A stretch of DNA of 64,000 nucleotides from Microvelia longipes (GCA_018340805.1 JACMZG010001870.1:53070210-53134209); one strand, 5' to 3'; shown: positions 12,501 through 24,012, counted from the first letter of the stretch. A program made the numbers and translations. Notes: generated from the letters alone by a model not told the origin.

Positions 12501-12596
12501 ACCTTCGAGTTTTATTTATATATTACTGTTGTCCAACATGCTAAGTTAAGTTGTCAGTTGTTATGAACAATTGCAATGTTTAACATGCTGTCGGTT

Positions 12597-12597
<1 letters not shown>

Positions 12598-12661
<64 letters not shown>

Positions 12662-12666
12662 ATATT
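12598..12666. repeat. (TA)n microsatellite
   Basis: About 60 bp of TA lying between the two related minisatellite arrays. Confidence 0.95.
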
Positions 12667-12715
12667 GGCCAGGTCAATGCTATCTGTTATTATTAAAGAT
12701 ATAGCATTGAACTTT

Positions 12716-12935
12716 TCATTCATATATAACAATATATGATTACATGTTTGACCTTGCAGTTATATATAACAACATATAACATGTTGGACCTTGCAGTTAT
12801 ATATAACAATATATAACATATTGGGCCTTCCAGTTATATATAACAACATATAACATATTGGACCTTGCAGTTATATATAACAACTTATAACATGTTGGAC
12901 CTTGCAGTTATATATAACAACAGATATCATTGAAG
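12716..12935. repeat. 37-bp tandem repeat related to the 35-bp array
   Basis: CAGTTATATATAACAAC recurs at 12757, 12794, 12831, 12868 and 12905, exactly 37 bp apart, followed by CATGTTGGACCTTG in most units. The last unit switches back to the 35-bp type (GATATCATTGAA), showing that the arrays share an origin. Confidence 0.9.
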
Positions 12936-13437
12936 TTTTCTATGTATAATACTTTCTGTACAGTGACTTTGACGATTATAATTGTCGTGTAATTTTATAT
13001 GGCATTACTTTTATTTATAAATTTAGCATTACATAAAAACTAAGGAATTCAAGAAACTGGTTTACCATACATTATTCATGTATGTTTTATTTTTATTTTT
13101 GCCACGGTGGTGGTTATACTAATTGGTATAGCCGAAAACTTGGCTGCCGAGCAAAGTTTTATTTTACTTCATGGAGATATATTACTAGAGGATGCAAACT
13201 CCATCTCAATACACTGGGAGTACTTCGAGTATTTAACGTCTGCAATTATAATTATGTTGCCTAAATAGTTGTTTAATCATATAATATTCTTAAAAATTCG
13301 CGTAATGAAATATATTATTGGAATGGAGTGAAGTTAACATCTCAGAGTACCGACTCTGTTTCTATAAATCTGTAGATGGAAACCCTGCTGGATCCTAAAT
13401 TGTGAACCGTGAACAGTCGTACTAAATTCCTCAAGTT

Positions 13438-13525
13438 AACAAACCCTGGATGCTGAATAACAAACCCTGGATGCTGAGTAACAAACCCTGGATGCTGAGT
13501 AACAAACCCTGGATGCTGAGGCCGG
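13438..13525. repeat. 21-bp tandem repeat, 4 copies
   Basis: ACAAACCCTGGATGCTGAG is repeated four times with 21-bp spacing. Confidence 0.9.
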
Positions 13526-14110
13526 TACCTCCCCTCGTTATCTCAGCAACCTGATAACACTATTTGCGCATTATGAATTTATAACATAATCTAATATTGT
13601 ATTTTCTCTTGTCTGTTTCAGGTTGGTTCTTTTTGTTTAGTATGCTGGTATTTGGGTAAATCTGTAGTTGTAAATTATCTTTATTTTGAAATTGTTTAAA
13701 ATGCAACGGAGCAGATGTCGAACTATGCTGGATACGGGGTAGATGGTGGATGTACGCGATGTCAGATATGCGCAGTGTACGGAACACTAACAAGGTGGCG
13801 TTCCGTTGTAGAAAGTGAAAATATAACTGTACTGGGGAAGTCACAGTAGTGGGGAAGTACCGAGTTCTTTCACCTGTTGCTTTCCTTCTTCTTCTTACCA
13901 TCTCCGTGTCAATTTACTTGAAACGTTTATGTAATCTATCTGGAACATTCTGCCTTATCTATTCTACTTTGTATGCGTAACTATTTATTTAATCATGGTC
14001 AAACCGTCTCTCCCCCCCCCCCATTACATTGCAAACCATTTCGCGTACTTTAATAAAACCTGCAATACTGAACTTGTGATATGGGAAGTTTTAGGGGTGT
14101 GATGCGTTAT

Positions 14111-14367
14111 AGACCAAGAGCCCAGGGGTGTTTTGTTAATAAAAAAGTGTAATGGCTGAAACCGGTATCAATTTTTCGTAAATACCTTCCTGAACAAGGA
14201 TCTGCTGGCAGAACCTTTGACCCCTAAAGTGCGTTCTGCCTGGGACACCCATCCGATACGAGTCGGCAGAATTGCAGATCCTTGTTCAGGAAGGTATTTA
14301 CGAAAAATTGAGACCGGTTCCAGCCATTACAGTTTTTATTAACAAAACACCCCTGGGCTCTTGGTCT
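14111..14367. mobile_element. Family C foldback, one arm shortened
   Basis: Ends are AGACCAAGAGCCCAGGGGTG and its reverse complement. The right arm is complete, but the left arm has lost about 40 bases, including the GACTCGTAT segment. The loop carries AACCTTTGACCCCTAAAGTG, the same as the copy at 38495..38786. There is no transposase; it is probably a nonautonomous element. Confidence 0.8.
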
Positions 14368-15089
14368 ATTAAAGGCTTTTCAGAAAAACTATGAGCTATT
14401 GCAAAAATAGAAACAGGCTGCAAAATATGGAACAAACCTTTCCCTATCACATTTCTATAAAGGTCATAAAAAAACACGGGCGGATCAACGTGTGGCATTT
14501 TTGTGAAAACTATTGCGTTGCATTGCATTTGCAGCTAGTACCTGCGTAATCTTCATGATTAATGTGCACATACAACTCCACATACTGACTTAAACTTTTT
14601 CTTCATAGTGGGATTTTAGGGGGCTGAAACGTGTAAACTTAATGAAATAAAAGGTGCCACATTTTCGTGACACCTCACAATGCTTTGCTTGCCTCTCCTG
14701 TTATAGGGAGCTAAAATTATTATTTTGATCAGCTTAACTTAATTTCTAGAAATAGATAGATTGAAACATTTAAAGATATAATAAAACTAAATGCCGAACT
14801 GATCCAAGAAACTAATCAATTGACAAGGGTGTTAGTAGTACAGGTTTATTGTTATTACTCATGACTAAGTACTTATTGACCAAGGAATTATACGGCACTT
14901 GTAACCTTTTGACCCGGATACAGCGTCCTTCAAAACCATCCTCCCACAATCAGTATTAAAATGAAACAAAAAGAGAAACTTGTATAATTCAATACGACTG
15001 ACAGATTGTAGAAAACCAAAACGTATAAAACACAGGCTTTTTCTTTTTGAAATTCTTACAAAGCAAAAATTTAATAATTATTAACACGC

Positions 15090-15515
15090 GGAAAATGCTG
15101 TGATAGGTTTGAAATGGGCCAAGTTTCGTAATTAATCTAAAAGCCGAACTGATTGGAGTAACTAATTAATTGTCGTGGTCACCAACTTTTTATCAGCTTT
15201 AGTTCAATATAAATCAAATGACATCTGTATGTTTCTTTTAAATCATTAAATAATTGCAATCCATTCAATTGAAATTTGGCCCGAGTCTATATTTATGTAA
15301 TAAAGGAGAAAACTAAGTCTCCTTCAAATAGGGGTATCATATCTTCAGTTTTTCTAGTGTTTAGCAGGATGGAGTGAGCTGAAGCGAATGTTAGTATGTA
15401 GTGAATATTAAATTTGGTAATATTCTTTGCCATGTTAATATTACTGAGGATAAGAGAAGCGAATCCGAATCAGAGCAAACGTTCCGAGGTACCTAATACC
15501 CCATGTTTAAATTTC
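15090..15515 (+). mobile_element. Family A copy, diverged
   Basis: TTATCAGCTTTAGTTCAAT and ACTGAGGATAAGAGAAGCG, ending GTTCCGAGGTACC. The terminal hairpin is broken here (GGTACCTAATACC). The AT satellite starts immediately downstream. Confidence 0.45.
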
Positions 15516-15520
15516 TTCTT

Positions 15521-17290
15521 TTGCCTCTAGATATCTGCCTAGATATATTGCTTAGATATATAGCTTAGATATATAGCTTAGATAATAGATATATGCTAGA
15601 TATAATAGATATATTGCTAATATATTGCTTAGATATATATTGCTTAGATATATTGCTTAGATATATTGCTTAGATATATTGCTTAGATATATAGATATAT
15701 TGCTTAGATATATAGATATATGCTTAGATATATAGATATATTGCTTAGATATATAGATTGCTTAGATATATAGCTTAGATATATAGATATATTAGATATA
15801 TAGATATATTCTTAGATATATAGCTAGATATAGAGAATATATAGATATATTGCTTAGATATAGCTTAGATATATTGCTATATAGATATATAGATATATTG
15901 CTATAGCTAGATATAAGATATATTGCTTAGATATATAGATATAGCTTAGATATATAGATATATTGCTTAGATATATTGCTTAGATATATAGATATTGCTT
16001 AGATATATAGCTTAGATATATATATTGCTTAGATATATATAGATATATTGCTTAGATATATAGATATATGCTTAGATATATAGATATATTGCTTAGATAT
16101 ATATAGATATATATAGATATATTGCTTAGATATATAGCTTAGATATAGATATATTGCTTAGATATATAGATATATTGCTTAGATATATAGATATATTGCT
16201 TAGATATATAGATATATTGCTTAGATATATATTAGCTTAGATATATATATATATGCTTATATATATAGATATATGCTTAGATATTAGATATATAGCTTAG
16301 ATATATAGATATTAATTGCTTAGATATATAGATAGAGATATATTGCTTAGATATATAGATATATTGCTATTAGATATATAGATATATTGCTTAGATATAT
16401 AGATATATTGCTTAGATATATTGCTTAGATATAAGATATATTGCTTAGATATATAGATAGATATATAGATATATTGCTTAGATATATAGATATATTGCTT
16501 ACTTAGATATATAGATATATAGATATATTGCTTAGATATATATAATATATTTTAGATATAAGATATATTGCTTAGATATATTGCTTAGATATATAGATAT
16601 ATTGCTTAGATATATAGATATATTGCGATATATGCTAGATATAGATATATTGCTTAGATATATAGATATATTGCTTAGATATATTGCTTAGATATATAGA
16701 TATATTGCTTAGATATATGCTATAAGATATATTGCTATAGATAGATATATGCTTAGATATATAGATATATTGCTTAGATATATTAGCTAGATATATAGAT
16801 ATATAGATATATTGCTTTATATTGTTAGATATATAGATATATTGCTTAGATATATAGATATATAGATATATTGCTTAGATATATAGATATATGCTTAGAT
16901 ATATAGATAGATATATAGCTTAGATATATAGATATATTGCTTAGATATATAGATATATTGCTTAGATATATAGATATATTGCTTAGATAATTGCTTAGAT
17001 ATATTGCTTAGATATATTGCTTAGATATATAGATATATTGCTTAGATATATAGATATATTGCTTAGATATATAGATATATAGATATATGCTTAGATATAG
17101 ATATAGATATAGCTTAGATATATAGATATATTGCTTAGATATTAGATTATATAGATATATTGCTTAGATATATAGATATATTGCTTAGATATATAGATAT
17201 ATAGATATATTGATAGATATATTGATATATAGATATATGCTTAGTTATATTGCTTAGATATATTGCTTAGATATATAGATATATTGCCTC
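15521..17290. repeat. AT-rich satellite, about 1.77 kb
   Basis: An irregular tandem array of GCTTAGATATATAGATATAT-type units, about 21 bp with many short and long variants. Both edges carry TGCCTCT. No open frame of interest. Confidence 0.95.
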
Positions 17291-17547
17291 TATTATGACT
17301 ATAGAGGAGAGGATAACGGCGTAAATAACGACTGCAAAATCCCAGTCTCGCTTCTGGTGCTTAGCTACTCTATTGAAATAAAAATTCTCATGAATATTAT
17401 TTTCTCTATATTCGCTGTTAGATATAATGGTGTGATACATAAAATTAGTCCATATGTTAATACACTCATTCCCTCAAGAAATTTCCATCAATAGTATCTT
17501 GAAATTTAAATCATCTTTAAACTTATTTTAGCTTATTGACGTTTAGT

Positions 17548-17655
17548 ATAATGTTGCGGGCAATATGAGAAATGCGTGCATTGTGCACACTCCTTGTGCA
17601 ATGCGGGAAATATGACTAAATAAGCATCTATATGCCACTTTGCCCGGGCATTACA
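17548..17655 (+). repeat. Family M hairpin repeat
   Basis: Contains TGTTGCGGGCAATATGAG, a self-complementary GTGCATTGTGCAC segment, GCGGGAAATATG and GGGCATTACATACAATGCC. A related copy lies inverted at 19660..19795. Confidence 0.4.
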
Positions 17656-18207
17656 TACAATGCCTCCTGTAGGTTAGGCAATTTGTCAGAATTCATATTT
17701 ATATCTCAATTTGAGTTTTAATTACTTTAGAATATAACTATTATGTTTTCTAGTCTAAAACATTTTTCCTTTCACTGTGCATAGGCAAAGATGTAAAAAT
17801 TTGTTTCTGATTATCAAAAAGAACTCCAGTTATTTGGAATTTTTATTGGTAATAAATCTTAAATCCGTGCGCGCTCGAGCACCTACAAGAGAATATAGAA
17901 GAATAACAGTGGGTTTTATCAGATTTCAATTAATGCACTAAACTTGTTCCTGAGTGTAGTTATGTAACAGAACTTATGAAATATAACCCAGAAACATCAA
18001 ATGCAGGTGATTCAGAAGGGGGTTTAAAATTTTCAAATAAATTTACTTTTTAAAATCGTTAAAAATAATACGAATCCATTTTAGCGAATTTTCATTATGA
18101 AAATGACGCTTATGAGGTTGTTCGGATGACGGAAGTTGAGGGTGGGAGTGAGCGGAATCGGTTCCTATTGACTTCCTGATAACAAAAATATATGTCCGAA
18201 AAAAGTT

Positions 18208-18208
18208 T

Positions 18209-18261
<53 letters not shown>

Positions 18262-18266
18262 GTATG
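18208..18266. repeat. (TA)n microsatellite
   Basis: TA tract leading into a family F repeat, as also at 52.9 kb. Confidence 0.9.
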
Positions 18267-18269
18267 TAA

Positions 18270-18850
18270 GAGTTTCTACCCTTTCGTATGGCGAACGATA
18301 ACTCTCGAAGGCGTTCTCAAATTGAAACGAAACTTTGCAAATCGCGAGATGTCGAGAGGTTACGAGGCCTATTGTTTATAAAAACATTATGACGTCATCA
18401 ACCAAAGTTATGACGTCATGAAAAAAAAAAATTTTTTGAAACTTGAAATGGCTATAAAACAAGGTATTTCGTGTTTAGGTAGACGGCTAGCTGAATCGAT
18501 TAAGACCGATTTCAGCTCAATCGAACCATCACAAATGGCGCAAACGGTATACATATATATATATTTGTATATATGTATACGTCTAGGTCAAAGACTCGTA
18601 CGATATCTGTTGGGTTCAGTAGTGTTAGAGGTGGTGATATAGTATAAAAGAGGGGCCTCTACCTCTAGCTCCATCCTGGTAAGCCTACTGTCCAGAGAGA
18701 CAGGACAAAAATGGCTTCCACTAAACCACGCCGAGCTAAGCAGGCCCGTAAAGCGGAAGAACCTCGAAGTAGTCTTTATATGGTCGAAGTCATTCTAAAA
18801 CGATTGCGACCGGTTTCAGCTCAGTCAGGCAATCTTAAGTGACGGAAACG
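18270..18850 (+). mobile_element. Family F repeat with CRE pair, TATA box and mini-ORF
   Basis: Two perfect TGACGTCA palindromes (18390..18397 and 18411..18418) are followed by TATAAAAG (18643..18650). An ATG at 18711 opens a 43-codon frame to 18842 (MASTKPRRAKQARKAEE.., basic start). The motif ACCGGTTTCAGCTCA and a variant occur inside and upstream of this frame, so its end is repeat sequence. A second copy at 52975..53215 keeps the TATA region and the start region but breaks the frame. It could be a promoter-bearing retroelement end or a captured gene start; I do not recognise the peptide. Confidence 0.5.
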
Positions 18851-19289
18851 GCATTTTTATTTAAAAACTAAAATCATGAATATATTTTTGTTTATAATTG
18901 TCGCGGCCGCCGCTAGGTTTATTTTATCTATATTTGTTTTTTTTTTTTGTAATGTTTTTTTTTGGACAACACTGTCAGGAAAGAATTATGTTTGACGTAT
19001 TTTATTCTAGTTTTTCGATTCGTTTCAAGATTTATTAGTTTAGACAGTAAAAATATTCTTTTACGGGTTCTAACCAGGGTTCAAATGGGTTTTTTTACGG
19101 GTTCTTGTTCGATTATGTTCGCGAAAACGGACGTTTTATGTTACAGTTGTTCCTTCTTCGTATCGATACTTATATCAATAAAACTCTGTGAAAGTTAAAG
19201 CTGTCTGACTTTAAATTTGTGTAGCTAGAATGAATTTCGTGACGATTGTTGCGCGATTGCCGGCACAATTATGCTTCTTAATTTTAATA

Positions 19290-19592
19290 TTATAGCATAC
19301 TATTAATAATAGAGTATGAATAAAATCTCAATTAGCAAAATCAAATTTGTGAGAAAGCCTCTCAGGCCTTTCTCACAAACTTTCTGTGTGGAAAGGCTGT
19401 GACAATTCGCTAGATACATGGCAAAATGCCATGTAACAAGAACAACACATAATACAAACCAACAACAATGTGGCCGCGAAGCGGCCACAGGGGCCCCCGG
19501 GCCGCGAAGCGGCCCGGTGGGCCGACGCCGTGGAGCGGACGAGGCGCGAAGCGCCGAGGCCGCGTAGCGGCTACGGGCCGAAGGCCCGTATT
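19290..19592 (+). repeat. Family B, GNA-loop DNA hairpin cluster
   Basis: A GC-rich island in AT-rich DNA. Six hairpins are packed between 19469 and 19590. Perfect ones are 19469..19489 (9-bp stem, loop GAA), 19497..19517 (9 bp, GAA), 19543..19555 (5 bp, GAA), 19559..19571 (5 bp, GTA) and 19572..19590 (8 bp, GAA); a degenerate one with loop GGA lies between. Upstream are CATGGCA-AAA-TGCCATG and a 14-bp hairpin at about 19346..19380. GCGAAGC is known as an unusually stable DNA mini-hairpin. Related pieces occur at 36.2, 42.3, 50.3 and 63.6 kb. Confidence 0.8.
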
Positions 19593-19659
19593 TTAGTTTC
19601 TTGGCATCTATAAAAAATACTAATATAAAAGCAGTGCAAATGAAAAGGGTGACTTATAC

Positions 19660-19795
19660 CAAATAGCCTGACAGGAAACAGGCACAAAGCCCAGGCAGTA
19701 TGGGAAATCTGGGGACATTTCCCATATTTCCTGCTCTGGTTGGGCATTGTGTACAATGCCCGATTTTCCTAATTGCCCGCAACATATATATATAT
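19660..19795 (-). repeat. Family M hairpin repeat, inverted
   Basis: On the minus strand: GTTGCGGGCAATTAGGAAAA, hairpin GGGCATTG-TACA-CAATGCCC, then TATGGGAAAT..ATTTCCCATA. It matches the copy at 17548..17655 and sits directly after the GNA-hairpin block. Confidence 0.5.
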
Positions 19796-20189
19796 CCATA
19801 TTGGTGTAGTTACCATACAATATTATTAGTATTAGATATTTTATGTCAGATAAAGGAAGGAATATTAGGTGAATAAAGGCTACGTGATGTTAGTCACAGC
19901 TCCCTCTAGCGGCCACTTCCTACCTCTATCATCTAGAAACTTTTTATGTTTCTAATTCTCCTTGACTTCTCATTATGAGACGTCTCTCTATATGCTATGC
20001 ATTTCTTTACGACGCTAATTAGTTGGCTCAAAATCTTTTTGTAAATAACTGAGAATGAAAACCATGCACAACACACCCGTATATTTCTAAAGAAAGTAAA
20101 CTATAGCAAGAATAAAAGGATTAGGGAACTGATAATCCATACTGGTTATAATCCAAAGTTTAAACAAATATCCTGCCGAAATTTAAGAT

Positions 20190-20900
20190 TGACTATTTGC
20201 CAAATTTATACTGCAACATGTCTTCGGACTCGCTTCTCTCGTCCTCAGAATATACTATTTGCCAAATTTATACTGCAACATGTCTTCAGACTCGATCTCT
20301 CGTCCTCAGAATATCTATTTGCCAAATTTATACTGCAACTCGGACTCGCTTCTCTCGTCTCAATATACTATTGCCAAATTTATACTGCAACATGTCTTCG
20401 GATCGCTTCTCTCGTCCTCAGAATATACATTGCCAATTTATACTGCAACATGTCTTCGGACTCGCTTCTCTCGTCCTCAGAATATACTATTTGCCAAATT
20501 TATACTGCAACATGTCTCTGACTCGCTTCTCTCGTCCTCAAATATACATTTGCCAAATTTATACTGCAACATGTTCGACTCGCTTCTCTCGTCCTCAGAA
20601 TATACTATTTGCCAAATTATACTGCAACATGTCTTCAGACTCGCTTCTCTCGTCCTCAGAATATACTATTTGCCAAATTTATACTGCAACATGTCTTCGG
20701 ACTCGCTTCTCTCGTCCTCAGAATATACTATTTGCCAAATTTATACTGCAACATGTCTTCGGACTCGCTTCTCTCGTCCTCAGAATATACTATTTGCCAA
20801 ATTTATACTGCAACATGTCTTCGGACTCGCTTCTCTCGTCCTCAGAAATATACTATTTGCCAAATTTATACTGCAACATGTCTTCGGACTCGCTTCGCCC
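20190..20900. repeat. 62-bp tandem array, 12 copies, from family A
   Basis: Units starting CTATTTGCCAAATTTATACT are spaced 62 bp (first two at 20193 and 20255), with several shortened copies. Half of each unit (CTTCGGACTCGCTTCTCTCG..) is the reverse complement of the family A core ATTCTGAGGACGAGCGAAGC. The array joins an inverted family A piece at 20905, so it grew from inside that element. Since 62 is not a multiple of three and the unit has no + strand stop in any frame, it gives overlapping open frames of up to 292 codons that are not genes. Confidence 0.9.
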
Positions 20901-20904
20901 GTCC

Positions 20905-21040
20905 TTAGATAGTAAATACATCCATTTCATTCTCAGTCACCGACCATGCTCAATGCAGCTCAACTTTTATGATCCAACAAAAATCATGGATGTACTTGTC
21001 CCATTGAATCGAAACTTGTACGCTTTGGTAAAAGCGTACA
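20905..21040 (-). mobile_element. Family A fragment, inverted
   Basis: GTAAATACATCCATTTCATT, CTTTTATGATCCAACAAAAA and TTGAATCGAAACTTGTACG match the minus-strand copy at 48096..48620. It is the remainder of the element that seeded the adjacent 62-bp array. Confidence 0.65.
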
Positions 21041-22135
21041 AGCTTAAAATTGGTAAAAAAATAATCACGTTTTGACTAGAACATTTGAAAATTGTCCTAT
21101 ATTGTGACTATGCCACTTATATAAACTAGTGATAAGACAAACTAATACAGGGCAACAGTGGTGTGGCGGCAAGGTAGCCCGTGAGCTCCAAGCCTCCTGT
21201 TTTTACCTCGAGACCATTTGGTTGATTCTGAAATAATTGTTGGTGTTCTTTCTTCTCATTAGTATCAGTTTCAGATTTCTTTGGATGATTTCAATACTTT
21301 TTTTGAGTTTGAAAGAGGTGGTAAAGTAAAATCTAGAGGTTACAAAACATTAAAAAAATAGGGGTTTTCTCGCTCCATCAAATCTTGTAATAATTTTACA
21401 TAAAACTTTTTTCATCCAAACATTTTTTTTGTTTAAGCTTTAAAAAAATCAAAATAAATATCAAGTTTGTTGGAGCTCAAAATTTTTTGAGCTCCACAAC
21501 CTTGGGTAAAATTTACTCGTTTTCCCCACATTGCCTTTAACCCCCCCTCCCATTTTTAGATTTTTTACCTGGTTCTCTCCCTGAACTTGTTCTTAGACTT
21601 TTCCCCTGGAGGGAAAATTGTGCTCTCGGCGGGAAAATTACCGAAATTACTTTTTTCCTTATACAAGTTTATATTTACGAGTTCTTTCTTCATAGAAATT
21701 TGTCTTAGAAAAATGATAAGAAAGTATAATTTTGATTTATTTCGTTCAAAGAGAATGATGGGAGAACTTAAATAATTTCTGTTCTCTACAGCTCCATGTA
21801 TACCGGAGAAAGCTTTGCCATTGGTTAAAACTAATTTATAATTTTATTCTTGTCAGTTTTATTTTATTTAATAACTTAAGAACTGTTAATCAATCAGAGA
21901 TTTGACAGATGAAGTAGGTTATCTGACTTGACCGGTCGTTGCTGGTTTTTTAAGTATTATTTTAATGTAATATTTTTGTTAATAAAATAATATTTAAAAA
22001 CTCTTAACTTTTAAAAAGAAGGAAACTTAGCAAAAATGCTTTGTCAAGCAACGAACCACGCATACAAAGAAAATTCGCCCGGTTTGTGAAGCTCTGCCCC
22101 AGACTTATTTGGAGTTATAAACCTGTTTTTACTAA
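21041..22135. other. Noncoding, no gene recognised
   Basis: AT-rich. A possible SINE-like start (GTGGTGTGGCGGCAAGGTAG, about 21148) is too weak to call. A family D-like end piece (AAGAAAATTCGCCCGG) lies at about 22066..22081. Confidence 0.35.
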
Positions 22136-22184
22136 TTTTCCGCTTGAACCTTCTAGTCTTTACCTTTTAGCGAATATATATATA

Positions 22185-22235
<51 letters not shown>

Positions 22236-22281
22236 ATATATATTTCGCTAAAAGGTAAAGACTAGAAGGTTCAAGCGGAAA
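22136..22281. mobile_element. Inverted repeat around a (TA)n core
   Basis: The arm TTTCCGCTTGAACCTTCTAG..TTTTAGCGAA (about 40 bp) is repeated in reverse complement on the far side of about 65 bp of TA-rich DNA. The near-identical arms suggest a recent foldback or a hairpin whose loop grew as TA repeats. Confidence 0.8.
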
Positions 22282-22708
22282 TGTTTTAATTTAAGGAGTT
22301 TTTAATTTTCTATGCAGTAACAGGTGATTAATGTAAATAGATTTATGTGTGACTTGTGTGAAAATGCCTTGCGGGAGTTTTCCTACTTAGTTTAAATATT
22401 TATCTGGCATTTAAAACTTTTACCTACGACTTGAGTTGTAAATCGGGGTTTCTTATGTAGCGACCTGGCCCCGTAAACGTGTTTTACGTCACTAGAGACG
22501 TAAATAGAGTGCAGTGGCTATATAAAGTCATCTGTGCCGAATATAGTCAAAGTCACAGATCAAATTCTAAATAATGTAAGGAATGATGAAGAGAATGTGT
22601 AAAAAAACATGAAAACATCCTCCCTACAATCCTTATTAACATCCCTTCAAATTGTAACTTCTCATTCCCATTATCACCAATAAATTTTAAAAATTAATAG
22701 AAATATAT

Positions 22709-22993
22709 TTATTTATTATAATTTATATTTATATATATTTTATTTTTATTTATATTTATTATATTAATGCATGACTGGGATCGAAGAATTTCAGCTCTCG
22801 TATTGTCTCGGGAGTCAATTGTAGTTATTTCCCTCGGAAAAGCCTTAGGAGCTAACTTGTTTTCCTCCCTTGGCCCTACTGCCTCGGGTGATAAAGTAGT
22901 TTTCACCAGCGGCTTCGTCTTATGTGAAAACTGGGCCTTGTTCTGTAAAACTTTTTTCTTCCCCTTGCCGTGTAAATAACTATTAATATACAC
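22709..22993 (-). other. Possible short coding segment, unidentified
   Basis: A less AT-rich block (about 22765..22980) stays open on the minus strand for up to 94 codons (lysine-rich, with KPLVKTTLSPEAVGPREEN). The nominal start is GTG and no splice sites with good pyrimidine tracts flank it. The + strand is open too for 70 codons. It could be an exon, a retroelement ORF remnant, or chance. I recognise no domain. Confidence 0.2.
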
Positions 22994-23054
22994 TTATTGT
23001 AAGAGGTGAAGAGAAGTAAAAATGAATGACTGGTGTAGAGCTGTCGTGGACAAA

Positions 23055-23135
23055 CTGATTCCTGTGGGCAAAATGTTTCCTGTGGGCAAAATGTTTCCTG
23101 TGGGCAAAATGTTTCCTGTGGGCAAAATGTTTTCC
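23055..23135. repeat. 18-bp tandem repeat, 4 copies
   Basis: CCTGTGGGCAAAATGTTT is repeated four times in phase, with decayed units on both sides. Confidence 0.9.
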
Positions 23136-23813
23136 TCTGAGGGAAAATTGTTCTCGGGTCAAGTAGATCCGTAGGAGCTTAAACGTGGGTATTTGATGTA
23201 AAACGTGGCTGCAATTTGTTGCCATTACAATACTCTCCTTTCTATGATTGGAGAGTGTAAAGCAAAATAAATGACTTGCAAATTACTACGGCCTATGGCT
23301 TGCACCTTATTAAATACATGCAAATAAACTGTCTGTAAATATTGCTATGATGACATTTCCTTGTCTAGAATCCAATCCTGATATTATTGCTAAGAAATTC
23401 TTATTAATAAATATTCTTAATTGAGTTAAAATTCAGCAGACGCGGCCAAACTTTCTATACATAAATTTAAATACATTTCTTTTCCAAGAAAAATAAAAGA
23501 AAGTGTATTTTCATTTATTTTTGCATATTTTTTGTATTGCGCGTGGTGTAATTTGAAATTTAAATTATTGGTGTAAAAAGAAATGATTATAATGTTGATG
23601 GAGTCCAGGTTATAGGGAGGGGGAGAGATGCGCTTTCCGCACCTCTCCTTGCCACTGAGTACTCTATGTATAGTATTCTCCATTATTGTTCTTAGGCATA
23701 TTTTTATTATTCTTATTTTGCTAACACTTGAAATAAACAAGAAATGGACGAGGGTTTCTTAAGCAAAAAGTACGCATTCCGAAGTAAATTCCCAGGACAT
23801 AAATATAATCTGT

Positions 23814-23814
23814 G

Positions 23815-23877
<63 letters not shown>

Positions 23878-23942
23878 GTTGTATTATACAAGTACAGAGA
23901 GGTCTGTATAATATATATTATATATATATATAATAATATATA

Positions 23943-24010
<68 letters not shown>
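23814..24010. repeat. (TA)n microsatellites, two blocks
   Basis: TA tracts at 23814..23873 and 23908..24010 separated by a short unique stretch. Confidence 0.95.

Positions 24011-24012
<2 letters not shown>

Noticed and set aside
18711..18842. Histone H2B-like gene start
   Set aside because: Only a few matching residues, the frame stops at 43 codons, its end is repeat sequence and the second copy is broken.
20189..21075. Overlapping open frames of 99 to 292 codons
   Set aside because: Produced by a stop-free 62-bp tandem unit that rotates through three frames; not a protein gene.
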